Source: Bacteroidota bacterium (lineage in GTDB: Bacteria; Bacteroidota; Bacteroidia; Bacteroidales; Cfx3-03). Taken from it: a stretch of DNA of 9,280 nt. Below the pieces are notes generated by a model, which saw nothing but the letters and a program-made list of their open reading frames with translations, made no database searches and was not told the DNA's origin. Each line of letters begins with the position of its first letter. The first letter of the stretch is position 1. Made by a program: the position numbers and the translations under genes. This document shows positions 1 through 7,770 of the stretch, one piece after another. Location of the stretch: NCBI GenBank assembly GCA_030706265.1, contig JAUZOX010000077.1, forward strand, positions 1-9,280. Reading direction: 5' to 3'.

Positions 1-2829
1 ATATTTGTAAGAAATAAACGGAGCCGTTGAAGGTACGTCAATCCAGAAAGAAACGAGTCCTTCACCTTGTGCAAAAGCCGAGAAGTCAAAATTCTTGTAT
101 TTAGCCGAAAAACCAAAACCATATACTATTTCGGGTGTGGTCGGGTTTCCAATGGGGACCATGTCTTTCGAATCAATGATGCCATCACCATTTACATCCT
201 TGTATTTAATATCGCCGGCCATAGTTGGAACACTTCCACCAAAATTTTGGGTAGGAGAACTTCTGACTTCTTCGTCATCAATGAATAAGCGTTCAGCAAT
301 ATATCCCCATTTCTGGGAAGTTGAATATCCGACCTTATATGTCCACGGTTCTGTGTAGTTGGGCTCTTCATATGCCTGGTATATATTATGAGCATAAGTA
401 AAATTACCACGAACGGAAATAGAAAAATCTTTTCCTATATTATCGGAATAATCCAATGAGATATCAATTGCCTTTGATTTGGTTTCACCCACATTGGCTT
501 GGGGAGTAGCTCCTTCCAGTCCCATTGTCTGTGGGATAGAGGCGCGTTTCATCAAAATGTTTGATCTGTGCTCAGTGAAATATTCCGCAATGATATTCAA
601 TTTGTCGAATAATCCCAATTCAAGACCGAAAGTGGAATTTTTGGCTGTTTCCCAGGTAATGGCTTCGTTGCTGTAACGATCTACAGAAATCCCGTTTACA
701 GAATAGCCGCCGTCTGTTCCAAAACTAGATGAATAACTTGAATTATTCATGTTAACACTTGAGAGGTAGAAGAAACGGTCTGAGGCACTTCCGATTGCAT
801 CATTTCCTACCAAACCGTAATTACCCCTTATTTTTATCTTGTTAAATACTTTGCGGTAAGGTTCAAAGAACTTTTCGTTGGATAAGTACCAGGCTCCACC
901 GGCTGATGGGAAGAAACCAAAACGCTGTGTCTTATAGAAGCGTTCCGAACCATTGTAACCAAAGTTGAATTCACCAAAGAAACGGTTGTCATAAGAATAA
1001 GTACCACGACCAGAGATTCCGATATTTCTTGCGGCCAAGGATGACTGAAGGTCCGATCCATTCGAATTCAATGAATTACGCATTGTCGTGATTAACATAC
1101 CGCTATAGGTATTCTTCTTTAACGTCCTTGTATAGTTGGCTGCAACTTCTCCATAGAATACGGATGAAATCGAAGCACCGCCCTGGTTATAGTCAAGATA
1201 GTCCGTACCTACATTCGGATTGAGATCAGATAGGATGAAAGTATTGCTCAGTCGGTCATAACTGGATGGAGCATAAAAAAATGGCTTATATTTGCGTGAT
1301 ACGGCAAAAGTTGCAGAGCGGTTTGTATTCATCATCCCCCTGATTGAAAGCCCCGGAGTAATAAAGTCCAAATCTTGTTTAACTTCGAATTGGGCGAGCA
1401 TCAATGAACTCGACGATTGTTTATACCCTTGCACCATATCGGCGTATGGGTTTTCATACGGGGCCCCCAGTTCTGAATTTCCAAATAAGATGTGGTTTGT
1501 AAACTGGTGCAACGAATCGGGGGCATAATAAGGTTTAAACAATACGGGATTCGTTCTCACGACTTTCCGGTACATTCCTGATCCACCGTCGATAGGTCCT
1601 GTATATTCATCGAATGAACCATATAAACGAACCAAAGCGGTTGTGGTTTTGGTCACCTTGATGTTGATGTTTGATCTCAGATTATAGTTCTTCAAGTCAA
1701 TATTGGTGTTGAAGTTGTTTCTGTGGTCAACTCTGAGGTTCCCATTATCCTGTGTTAAACCAGCTGCAATGTAATAGGTGGCAATCTGCCCGCCGCCGCT
1801 TAGATTTAAGTTATAACGTTGATTGTTGGTTACGGGTTTAATTAATTCTTTCATCCAATCGGTGGTTGGAAAGACGATTGGGTTTAAACCTGCGATGGTA
1901 TTATCAATTTTGCTTTGAGAATATGGTAATGCTGCCAAAGGATTTCTGGTTAGATTTGCCTCATTAGCCAGTTTCATGTAAGTGATCGGATCCGCAAACT
2001 GAATGCTTTTGGTGTTCGAGGAATAAGAATTCTCGGCTCTGAAACTGATTTTGGCTTTTCCTTCTTTCCCTTCTTTTGTGGTAATCAGGATTACTCCATT
2101 CGCACCCCGTGCACCGTATAATGCATTGGCGGTAGCATCTTTCATAATGGTGAAGCTTTCGATATCGTCCGTTTGAATCCGGGCCATATCGGTTGCCGTA
2201 AATTCCATCCCGTCGATCAGGATCAAGGGGTCTTTTTTGTAACCAAACGTCGTCGCACCATTGATAAAAAACTGCGCGTTATCTAGTCCAGGTTCTCCAC
2301 TGGTTTGGTAAGAAATAATACCCGCAATGCGTCCGGCAAGGGCTGTTGTAAGGTTACTGGAAGGAACCTTCAGTTCAGAGGGCCTGACTGTGGTTACAGA
2401 ACCGATTACCGATTCTTTCTTTTGAGTGCCATACGCAACAACCACTACTTCATCCAATGTGGATGTGAGCGCTTCCATCTGCATGTTGATTACACTTTGG
2501 TTGCCAATGTTAATTTCCTTGGTAACCATACCGATAAAAGTAAATACCAAGACTTTATCCCCAGGGTTAAGCGGGATAGAGTAGTTTCCATTCACATCGG
2601 TAAGCCCGCCACGGGTTGTTCCCTTAATTGAAACGGTTACACCAACCAGGCCGTTTCCATCCTTGTCGGTGACTTTTCCGGTAATTCGGACTCTTTGTTG
2701 TTGAAGGGTCCCATTCGAACCTATTTCGGAGGAAACAGGTTTGATGTTTAGTGATCTGTTGTTGGCAGTTGCTGAAGTTCCCCAAAAAATCAGCATCCCG
2801 ATCACCATTAAAAAAGTAGAAATTTTCAT
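1..2829 (-). CDS. SusC/RagA-family TonB-linked outer-membrane transporter, C-terminus cut by window edge
   Basis: An open frame of 943 codons runs from an ATG at 2829 off the window edge. The start is firm, because an in-frame TAA lies one codon upstream (TAA ACT ATG). Visible parts in order: a Sec signal peptide (about residues 1-22, ending ATA/NN); a carboxypeptidase-regulatory-like beta-sandwich (about 46-118, ITGKVTDKDGNG...); a TonB-box-like segment DEVVVVAYG (126-134); a plug domain with the SusC signature around 229-252 (MKDATANALYGARGANG); then beta-barrel strands. A DVNGDGIID loop at 878-886, typical near the barrel end, suggests roughly 100 residues are missing compared with the usual length of about 1000-1050. 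There is no STN domain before the carboxypeptidase-like domain, so signalling through a FecR/ECF sigma pair is unlikely. Family knowledge: with a SusD lipoprotein it imports oligosaccharides or peptides across the outer membrane using TonB energy. The HTCS upstream on the same strand suggests a glycan substrate. SusD would be expected past the window edge. Confidence 0.96.
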   Translation of the reverse strand, partial: MKISTFLMVIGMLIFWGTSATANNRSLNIKPVSSEIGSNGTLQQQRVRITGKVTDKDGNGLVGVTVSIKGTTRGGLTDVNGNYSIPLNPGDKVLVFTFIGMVTKEINIGNQSVINMQMEALTSTLDEVVVVAYGTQKKESVIGSVTTVRPSELKVPSSNLTTALAGRIAGIISYQTSGEPGLDNAQFFINGATTFGYKKDPLILIDGMEFTATDMARIQTDDIESFTIMKDATANALYGARGANGVILITTKEGKEGKAKISFRAENSYSSNTKSIQFADPITYMKLANEANLTRNPLAALPYSQSKIDNTIAGLNPIVFPTTDWMKELIKPVTNNQRYNLNLSGGGQIATYYIAAGLTQDNGNLRVDHRNNFNTNIDLKNYNLRSNINIKVTKTTTALVRLYGSFDEYTGPIDGGSGMYRKVVRTNPVLFKPYYAPDSLHQFTNHILFGNSELGAPYENPYADMVQGYKQSSSSLMLAQFEVKQDLDFITPGLSIRGMMNTNRSATFAVSRKYKPFFYAPSSYDRLSNTFILSDLNPNVGTDYLDYNQGGASISSVFYGEVAANYTRTLKKNTYSGMLITTMRNSLNSNGSDLQSSLAARNIGISGRGTYSYDNRFFGEFNFGYNGSERFYKTQRFGFFPSAGGAWYLSNEKFFEPYRKVFNKIKIRGNYGLVGNDAIGSASDRFFYLSSVNMNNSSYSSSFGTDGGYSVNGISVDRYSNEAITWETAKNSTFGLELGLFDKLNIIAEYFTEHRSNILMKRASIPQTMGLEGATPQANVGETKSKAIDISLDYSDNIGKDFSISVRGNFTYAHNIYQAYEEPNYTEPWTYKVGYSTSQKWGYIAERLFIDDEEVRSSPTQNFGGSVPTMAGDIKYKDVNGDGIIDSKDMVPIGNPTTPEIVYGFGFSAKYKNFDFSAFAQGEGLVSFWIDVPSTAPFISYKY

Positions 2830-2895
2830 AGTTTAAAATAATTCGTGAATACACCATTGCAGTTTCACTAACCTTAGAGGGATAGTGAATTTCTT

Positions 2896-2909
2896 AATAC
2901 ATATGTATT
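2896..2909. repeat. Perfect 14-bp palindrome upstream of susC
   Basis: AATACATATGTATT is exactly its own reverse complement. It sits 66 bp upstream of the susC start codon, where a promoter or operator would fall. A/T-rich palindromes can arise by chance in such sequence, and AraC-type domains more often bind direct repeats, so a regulatory role is only a possibility. Confidence 0.4.
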
Positions 2910-3070
2910 TCATATAAATGAAAAATAGTAATGATTTACTTTTTTTATTGTTGAGATTTTTATTTAAAAAAATGACTTATTTACATAGAATAAATTAAAT
3001 CTTTAAATTAAATGAGGTATATGAAATATTTATTAGGCACCATTTCATGCTAATAGAAATGAATAGATAT

Positions 3071-3097
3071 ATCAGAATAAAAATTTCTTATTCTGAT
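3071..3097. repeat. Perfect 10-bp inverted repeat with 7-nt loop (possible weak terminator)
   Basis: ATCAGAATAA (3071-3080) is an exact inverse of TTATTCTGAT (3088-3097), around a 7-nt spacer. Read on the minus strand, it lies 19 nt after the stop codon of the short coding-like stretch 3266-3117 and about 240 bp before susC. The stem is low in GC and no strong T tract follows on either strand, so it is a poor match to a standard intrinsic terminator. It could instead be a protein-binding site or a leader RNA hairpin. Confidence 0.45.
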
Positions 3098-3116
3098 TTA
3101 AATAGCAAGCCACATA

Positions 3117-3266
3117 TCAATTCAGTAAAAACCCGATAGCGACTTTTTCAGTAACTTCGACAGTATTACCAGGTGGTATAGGATATACATACCATCTTAT
3201 TCCGGAAATATCTTTTTCAAATAAAAAATGAGAAGGAGTTGGGCTTTTTCCATAAATTAATTTTGG
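3117..3266 (-). pseudogene. Coding-like stretch without a start codon, possible gene remnant
   Basis: On the minus strand 49 sense codons run from just after an in-frame TAA to a TGA at 3119-3117. The translation looks protein-like (for example SGIRWYVYPIPPGNTVEV, ending VAIGFLLN), with mixed hydrophobic, proline and charged residues unlike the AT-rich noise nearby. There is no ATG, GTG or TTG in frame, so as it stands it could not be a normal gene. It may be the C-terminal end of a decayed gene whose upstream part is frameshifted. I do not recognise the family. The opposite strand is also open over much of the same stretch, which weakens the case, and a chance open frame remains possible. 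Confidence 0.2.
3172..3196. repeat. Short inverted repeat (8-bp stem with one G-T pair)
   Basis: GGTGGTAT (3172-3179) pairs with ATACCATC (3189-3196) around a 9-nt loop, all Watson-Crick except one G-T pair. It lies inside the coding-like stretch 3117-3266. It may be a leader hairpin or simply chance, and no T tract marks it as a terminator. Confidence 0.25.
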
Positions 3267-3277
3267 TTAATACTATT

Positions 3278-3409
3278 TTATATTATGTGTAATAAAACAC
3301 AACTCAGAAAAATAAATAATACCAAAAAGAAGATTTCCGCCGTGATCAGAAATTTGATTTTCTGCGCGGCAGTAATCCTTTTGATAAAATTGAATTTCCA
3401 AGCTTTCAC
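3278..3409 (-). CDS. Possible 43-residue single-pass membrane peptide (GTG start)
   Basis: From a GTG at 3409 to a TAA at 3280-3278 the minus strand encodes 43 residues. The N-terminal half is basic (KAWKFNFIKRITAAQKIKF). It is followed by an uninterrupted hydrophobic segment at about residues 21-43 (LITAEIFFLVLFIFLSCVLL), long enough to cross a membrane once. An in-frame TAA lies six codons upstream, so GTG is the best start; no Shine-Dalgarno sequence is seen, which is usual in Bacteroidota. It lies 173 bp after the HTCS stop on the same strand. I do not recognise a family. It could be a real small membrane protein, the N-terminal end of a broken gene continuing into 3266-3117 in another frame, or chance. 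An imperfect hairpin at 3339-3370 (GCCG/CGGC with CAGAAA/TTTCTG) lies within it. Confidence 0.3.
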   Translation of the reverse strand: MKAWKFNFIKRITAAQKIKFLITAEIFFLVLFIFLSCVLLHII

Positions 3410-3437
3410 AATTAAAGTTTTATTTTAACGTAAAGCT

Positions 3438-3582
3438 ATGGATATAATGGGTCAAGGAGGGTGCATTATTCGCTCTAAAAAGAGGACAAAGCGTTCGAGA
3501 GGTGGAAAAATCGTAAAGAAAGAGTGGAATATTTAACCAGCCAAATTCAGGATAAAATGATAAAAATCATAAAATCAGCCAA
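3438..3582 (+). pseudogene. Possible frameshifted small gene remnant, convergent with the HTCS gene
   Basis: On the plus strand an ATG at 3438 opens a 32-residue frame ending at TAA 3534-3536. A second frame, open from 3479, continues with a charged, helix-like translation (KEDKAFERWKNRKERVEYL...) past the end of the HTCS gene. The two frames would join into one reading if the A5 run at 3477-3481 had one more A. That suggests a decayed gene or an indel. I recognise no family, and the opposite strand is also partly open here, so support is weak. Confidence 0.13.
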
Positions 3583-6500
3583 TTATTCTTGCGCTTCGGA
3601 TTCGGACATGTATTCAGAGGGCGTTTTTCCATACTGATGACGGAATGCTTTGCTGAAGTATTTGGAATCCGTAAATCCCACTGCATAGCTGACTTCGGAG
3701 ATGGTCATTTTCTTCTGCTGCAATAACGCGGCAGCTTTCTTTAATCGGGTTGTCCGGATTAAATCGATGATCGACATATCCGTCAACGCTTTTAGTTTCC
3801 TGAACAGAACCGGACGGCTCATGCCTATTTCATCAACGAGTTTAGACACGTTGAATTCTGTATCTGCAATATGTCTTTCGATTACAACCATTAACCGTTG
3901 CAGGAATTTCTCTTCGGTGCCTGATATCTCGGTATTCACCGGTTCGAGTGTTACGATTCGGCTGTATTTTGCTTTTAACTTATTATACGACCTTAAAATG
4001 TTGCGGATTTTTAATTCCAGAATGCTGATGTTAAACGGCTTGGTGAGGAATGAATCTGCTTCGGTCTCTAATCCTTCCAGGCGATTATCCAGTTCATTTC
4101 TTGCCGTTAACAAAATTACCGGGATATGGCTGGTTCGCTCATCATTCTTGAGCCTGTTCGTGAGCGAAATACCATCCAGCTTGGGCATCACCACATCGCT
4201 GATAATTAAATCGGGAACATCTTTTATTGCGATATTCCAGGCTTGTTCCCCGTCTTCGGCTTCGAGGATCGTGTAATTTCCTTTTAAACGTTCCGCAAGA
4301 AAATCCCTGATTTCAATATTATCATCGACAATCAGCAGGGTATATTTAGTGGTATCAATTTGAATGGGTGTTGGAATTGAAGCATGCCTTACATTTTCGC
4401 CAAGATCCAGATCGATATAGGATTCAATCTGATCAATGGGCTGAGTTTCTTTGGCAATCTCACTCGATTTAAAATGATCTCTACCTAAAGGTATTTTTAC
4501 GGTGAAAATCGTTTTTCCTGAAGCAGTCTCGGTCGATTCTGTGCTCTGAACCGAAATGGTTCCGTGATGGAGTTCGATGATCCCTTTGGAAAGGGATAGG
4601 CCTATGCCAAACCCAAAGTCTTCCATTCCGGTATTTTCAACCTGGTAAAAGCGATCAAATATTTTTTCAAGGTGCTCGCTTGAGATGCCTTTCCCATTGT
4701 CCTCAATGGTTATGATGACATGTTGCGGGTCGGATTTTATCCAAACATCGACTCTTCCATCTTTTTCGGGAACAAACTTGAAGGCATTGGTCAAAAGATT
4801 GTAAAATACTTTTTCCAGTTCGGATTTGTCAAAGAAGGCCAATATCTCGGAGTTGGTAGAATGGAAATAAAGATTTATTTTTTTCAGACTGGCATACTCT
4901 TTAAAGGAAAGAATGATTTCATCAATAAACTTTACGATATTTTCTTCTGAAACCTTCAGCTGGACATTTCCGCTTTCCTGTTTTCTGAAATCAAGCAATT
5001 GATTGATTAATCTTAACAATCTCCTGGCATTGTTATTGATTGAAAGAAGGCTTTTCTTTATTTTCTCGTCCCCATCCCAATTGGAGATCAGGTTATCAAG
5101 TGGAGTAATGATTAAGGTTAAAGGGGTCCTGATCTCATGCGATACATTGGTGAAGAACCGAAGCTTTGATTGATGCAACTCATTTTGCTTTTTATTTTCC
5201 AGTTGTTCGAGGAATAGTTCCTGTTCCAATTTTAACCTTACCCGTGTAAATCTTACAAACACCAGCAGTATGAGAAATAATACCAGGGCATAAAAGATAT
5301 AAGCCCACCATGTTTTCCAGAATGGAGGAAGAACCCTGACGGTAATTGAAATGGGCGTGTCGTTCCATATCCCATCGTTGTTGCAACCTCTGACCAATAA
5401 GGTATATTTTCCCGGTTTCAGGTTCATATAGGTAGCACTGGGTATACTGGTCTTATTCCAGTTGTCTTCAAATCCTTCCAGCTTGTATTCATATTGATTC
5501 TTATCGGAATTGATATAATTTAATAAGGCAAACTCAATAGTAAATACATTTTGATACGACTTAATGGTTACTGATTTTGCCGTACTGATGCTTTGCTCAG
5601 ATAGTTGGTTTTTAGGATCGGTATTCGAATTATTATTAAATAGTTTCAGTTTTGTAAATACCAAAGTTGGAACCGATGTATTTATTCTGATATTTTCCGG
5701 ATTGAAAATGACAATACCATTGTACCCTCCGAAATACATATTCCCCGCGTGGTCTTTTAAATAGGAATTATAATTGAACTCTTTGCAGATCAATCCATCG
5801 CTTTTACTATAATTCTTGAAGTTATTTCGGGCTGGATCATATTTGGAGATCCCGTTTTCAGTGCTTAACCATAAAAAGCCATGATCGTCTTCAAGCATTC
5901 CGAAGATGTTATTTCCGGGGAGCCCATTTTCTGTTGTATAGTTTTCAAATGAGGATGACTTCTCGTTGAATAAAAATAAACCGCTTCCCCTGCTCCCAAT
6001 CCAAATCCTTTTAAGATGATCTTCATAAACAAAGAGGATAAACTTACCGTCGACGGTTTGTTTGTGGTTGGGATTTGCAGTAAAACGAACGATTCTTCCA
6101 TTTGGGTATCTCAGATTCAGGCCCGTGGAGGCCCCAATCCATAACCTGTCTTTCGAATCAAAATTAAGGCAGGTGAGGTAGTCAGAATTGATCGTATTTG
6201 GATTCCTTTCACTGAAATGGTAGGTGACAAATTTCTTATCTGCTTTATTGTATTTACAAAGTCCGCCTCCATTGGTTGCAATCCAAAAATTTCCTTCTTT
6301 ATCCGACTTGATATCATAAACCCGGTCATAAGGTATTGTATGAGGATTTTCCTTATCGGCAACATAACGGGTAAATTTTCTGGTTTTAAAGGAATAATAA
6401 TTAAGACCGTCAAATGTGCCAATCCATAGCCCGTCATGACCATCCGGATATATACATTTAACGTTGTCACTCGTTAACGAGTTAGGATCCTCCGGTTTGT

Positions 6501-7770
6501 GTTTGAAATTTTCATAGCTGTTTTTCTGGGGATTCCAATGAATGATTCCATCTCCTTCAACACTTAGCCACAAAGTATGTTGAAAATCTTCATACATCGC
6601 GCTTGCTATTTTGTAAGAAAGGGGCGAGTTTTTCCCATTTTGTTTGAAATGATCAAACTGTTTCGCCATGACATTGTATATGTTCACTCCGCCATAGTAT
6701 GTCCCAATCCAATAGGTTCCATCACGATCGATAAATATGGAACGGATTGAATTATTGCTAAGCGAGGTCGGGTTATCCGGGTTCGTTAAATGTTCATAGA
6801 CCTGTCTTCTCAACGGGTCAAAAACATATAATCCTCCCAGTGCCCCTATCCAGTATTGCCCGTTGTTATCTTTTTTAATGACCCGGATCTGCGGATCAAT
6901 CTTAGTAAAAAGAGATTGGTATTGAGGAACAAGAGATTTATTCCGGCTTGAATAAAATATATTTTTCTTTTCGTCAAATATATTCAATCCCCCTTTTTCG
7001 GTTCCTATCCAAAGGGTTTCGTTATCTCCTTCGACGATAGTATTTATCCAGTTATTGCTTAATGAATTTGGATTTGTTATTGAAGAAGTGTAATTTGAGA
7101 TAATAAACTCGTATTGGCGTTTTGATTTGAAACGTGATATTCCGTTAATGGTACCAATCCAGATATCCCCTGTTTTATCTTCGAACAAAGTTCTGACATA
7201 ATTATCTACAAGGGATTGCGGATTCGAAGCATTATGATAAAACCGGATAATCTTTGTGGTATCGCCTGACACCAGTAGGTTTAATCCATCCCTAGTCCCA
7301 ACCCAAATATTTTTATCCTTGTCTTCAAAAATTGCATTGATATTGTTGTTTGATATTGAAGACCGTTTGCCTGGAATATTAACGATGCGGGTGAAATTAT
7401 CCGTTTCCGGATTATAAATGCAAATGCCATTATAGGTACCAACCCATAACTGACCCTTGCTGTCTAGCAATAAAGCATTGATTACATTGTTGGTTAAACT
7501 TGATGGGTCATTGGGATCATTCCGGTAAACTTTGATGTCATGTGAATCATACCGGTTCAATCCATCCCTTGTCGCTAACCATATAAAACCTTTGGTATCC
7601 TGTGTAATAGCAAAAATTGTACTTTGGGATAAGCCGTCTTCAACAGTAAGATGATCGAATGAATAATTATAAATTTGATTATAAGCCGGTGAACCGCAAA
7701 ACACTAACAATAGAACAAACATTATCAGTGCTCTTAGTGCCGGTAATAATTTTTTATCTCCTGTAATCAA
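3583..7770 (-). CDS. Hybrid two-component system regulator (HTCS): periplasmic sensor, histidine kinase, receiver and AraC DNA-binding domain
   Basis: This 1395-residue protein is a one-polypeptide signalling system of the inner membrane. Order: signal peptide or anchor (about 10-30); fourteen propeller repeats (about 48-690) of the form ..NN.I..I..D..G.IWIGT..GLN.Y, matching two seven-bladed Reg_prop domains; a Y_Y_Y domain (about 755-815); a transmembrane helix (about 822-841); HisKA with SHEIRTP, phospho-acceptor His878; an ATPase domain with N-box around Asn991-Asn995, DNGKG (1024-1028) and GFGIGL (1053-1058); a receiver with Asp1149/Asp1150, phospho-acceptor Asp1192, Thr1222 and Lys1244; and an AraC-type domain with two helix-turn-helix units (about 1307-1331 and 1355-1387). 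All key catalytic residues are present. Family knowledge: the propellers bind a glycan fragment and the AraC domain activates a nearby polysaccharide locus, here most likely the susC gene that follows on the same strand. The start is a TTG at 7770, preceded by an in-frame TAA. The first ATG (codon 17, 7722) would remove the basic n-region (KK, R) of the signal peptide, so TTG is preferred. Confidence 0.97.
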   Translation of the reverse strand: MITGDKKLLPALRALIMFVLLLVFCGSPAYNQIYNYSFDHLTVEDGLSQSTIFAITQDTKGFIWLATRDGLNRYDSHDIKVYRNDPNDPSSLTNNVINALLLDSKGQLWVGTYNGICIYNPETDNFTRIVNIPGKRSSISNNNINAIFEDKDKNIWVGTRDGLNLLVSGDTTKIIRFYHNASNPQSLVDNYVRTLFEDKTGDIWIGTINGISRFKSKRQYEFIISNYTSSITNPNSLSNNWINTIVEGDNETLWIGTEKGGLNIFDEKKNIFYSSRNKSLVPQYQSLFTKIDPQIRVIKKDNNGQYWIGALGGLYVFDPLRRQVYEHLTNPDNPTSLSNNSIRSIFIDRDGTYWIGTYYGGVNIYNVMAKQFDHFKQNGKNSPLSYKIASAMYEDFQHTLWLSVEGDGIIHWNPQKNSYENFKHKPEDPNSLTSDNVKCIYPDGHDGLWIGTFDGLNYYSFKTRKFTRYVADKENPHTIPYDRVYDIKSDKEGNFWIATNGGGLCKYNKADKKFVTYHFSERNPNTINSDYLTCLNFDSKDRLWIGASTGLNLRYPNGRIVRFTANPNHKQTVDGKFILFVYEDHLKRIWIGSRGSGLFLFNEKSSSFENYTTENGLPGNNIFGMLEDDHGFLWLSTENGISKYDPARNNFKNYSKSDGLICKEFNYNSYLKDHAGNMYFGGYNGIVIFNPENIRINTSVPTLVFTKLKLFNNNSNTDPKNQLSEQSISTAKSVTIKSYQNVFTIEFALLNYINSDKNQYEYKLEGFEDNWNKTSIPSATYMNLKPGKYTLLVRGCNNDGIWNDTPISITVRVLPPFWKTWWAYIFYALVLFLILLVFVRFTRVRLKLEQELFLEQLENKKQNELHQSKLRFFTNVSHEIRTPLTLIITPLDNLISNWDGDEKIKKSLLSINNNARRLLRLINQLLDFRKQESGNVQLKVSEENIVKFIDEIILSFKEYASLKKINLYFHSTNSEILAFFDKSELEKVFYNLLTNAFKFVPEKDGRVDVWIKSDPQHVIITIEDNGKGISSEHLEKIFDRFYQVENTGMEDFGFGIGLSLSKGIIELHHGTISVQSTESTETASGKTIFTVKIPLGRDHFKSSEIAKETQPIDQIESYIDLDLGENVRHASIPTPIQIDTTKYTLLIVDDNIEIRDFLAERLKGNYTILEAEDGEQAWNIAIKDVPDLIISDVVMPKLDGISLTNRLKNDERTSHIPVILLTARNELDNRLEGLETEADSFLTKPFNISILELKIRNILRSYNKLKAKYSRIVTLEPVNTEISGTEEKFLQRLMVVIERHIADTEFNVSKLVDEIGMSRPVLFRKLKALTDMSIIDLIRTTRLKKAAALLQQKKMTISEVSYAVGFTDSKYFSKAFRHQYGKTPSEYMSESEAQE

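Larger units (their letters stand above)
2830..3582. other. Long AT-rich spacer between the HTCS regulator and susC
   Basis: These 753 bp hold no confidently called gene. The 250 bp next to susC are very AT-rich and contain a perfect 14-bp palindrome and an A/T-rich inverted repeat. The half nearer the HTCS gene is less AT-rich and contains short coding-like frames on both strands, listed separately. I searched the minus strand upstream of susC for the Bacteroidetes promoter pattern (TTTG, about 19 nt, TAnnTTTG) and found no convincing match, so the promoter is not placed. The HTCS binding site and the susC promoter are expected somewhere in this stretch by analogy with other polysaccharide loci, but that is inference. 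Confidence 0.8.

Noticed and set aside
48..690. Residue range of the HTCS protein (not nucleotides): the 14 internal propeller repeats, considered as an unusual repeat system
   Set aside because: Two seven-bladed Reg_prop propellers are the standard sensor architecture of HTCS proteins.
2305..2631. 108-codon plus-strand frame
   Set aside because: It is antisense to the carboxypeptidase-like, TonB-box and plug region of susC, which reads without interruption on the minus strand.
2624..2857. 77-codon minus-strand frame overlapping the susC start
   Set aside because: It is out of frame with susC; the susC frame there gives a signal peptide and a carboxypeptidase-regulatory-like domain.
3339..3370. 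Imperfect hairpin followed on the minus strand by a T-rich stretch, considered as the HTCS terminator
   Set aside because: The stem is interrupted by unequal internal loops, the T-rich stretch begins several bases after the stem, and it lies over 200 bp past the HTCS stop inside a possible small coding frame. It is too weak to call.
3701..4276. 191-codon open frame on the plus strand
   Set aside because: It lies wholly antisense to the receiver and AraC domains of the HTCS gene, whose motifs are intact. The translation shows no recognisable domain and reflects the codon pattern of the real gene.
6117..6470. 117-codon minus-strand frame within the HTCS gene
   Set aside because: It is an alternative frame inside the propeller-encoding repeats; the real frame carries the clear IWIGT repeats.
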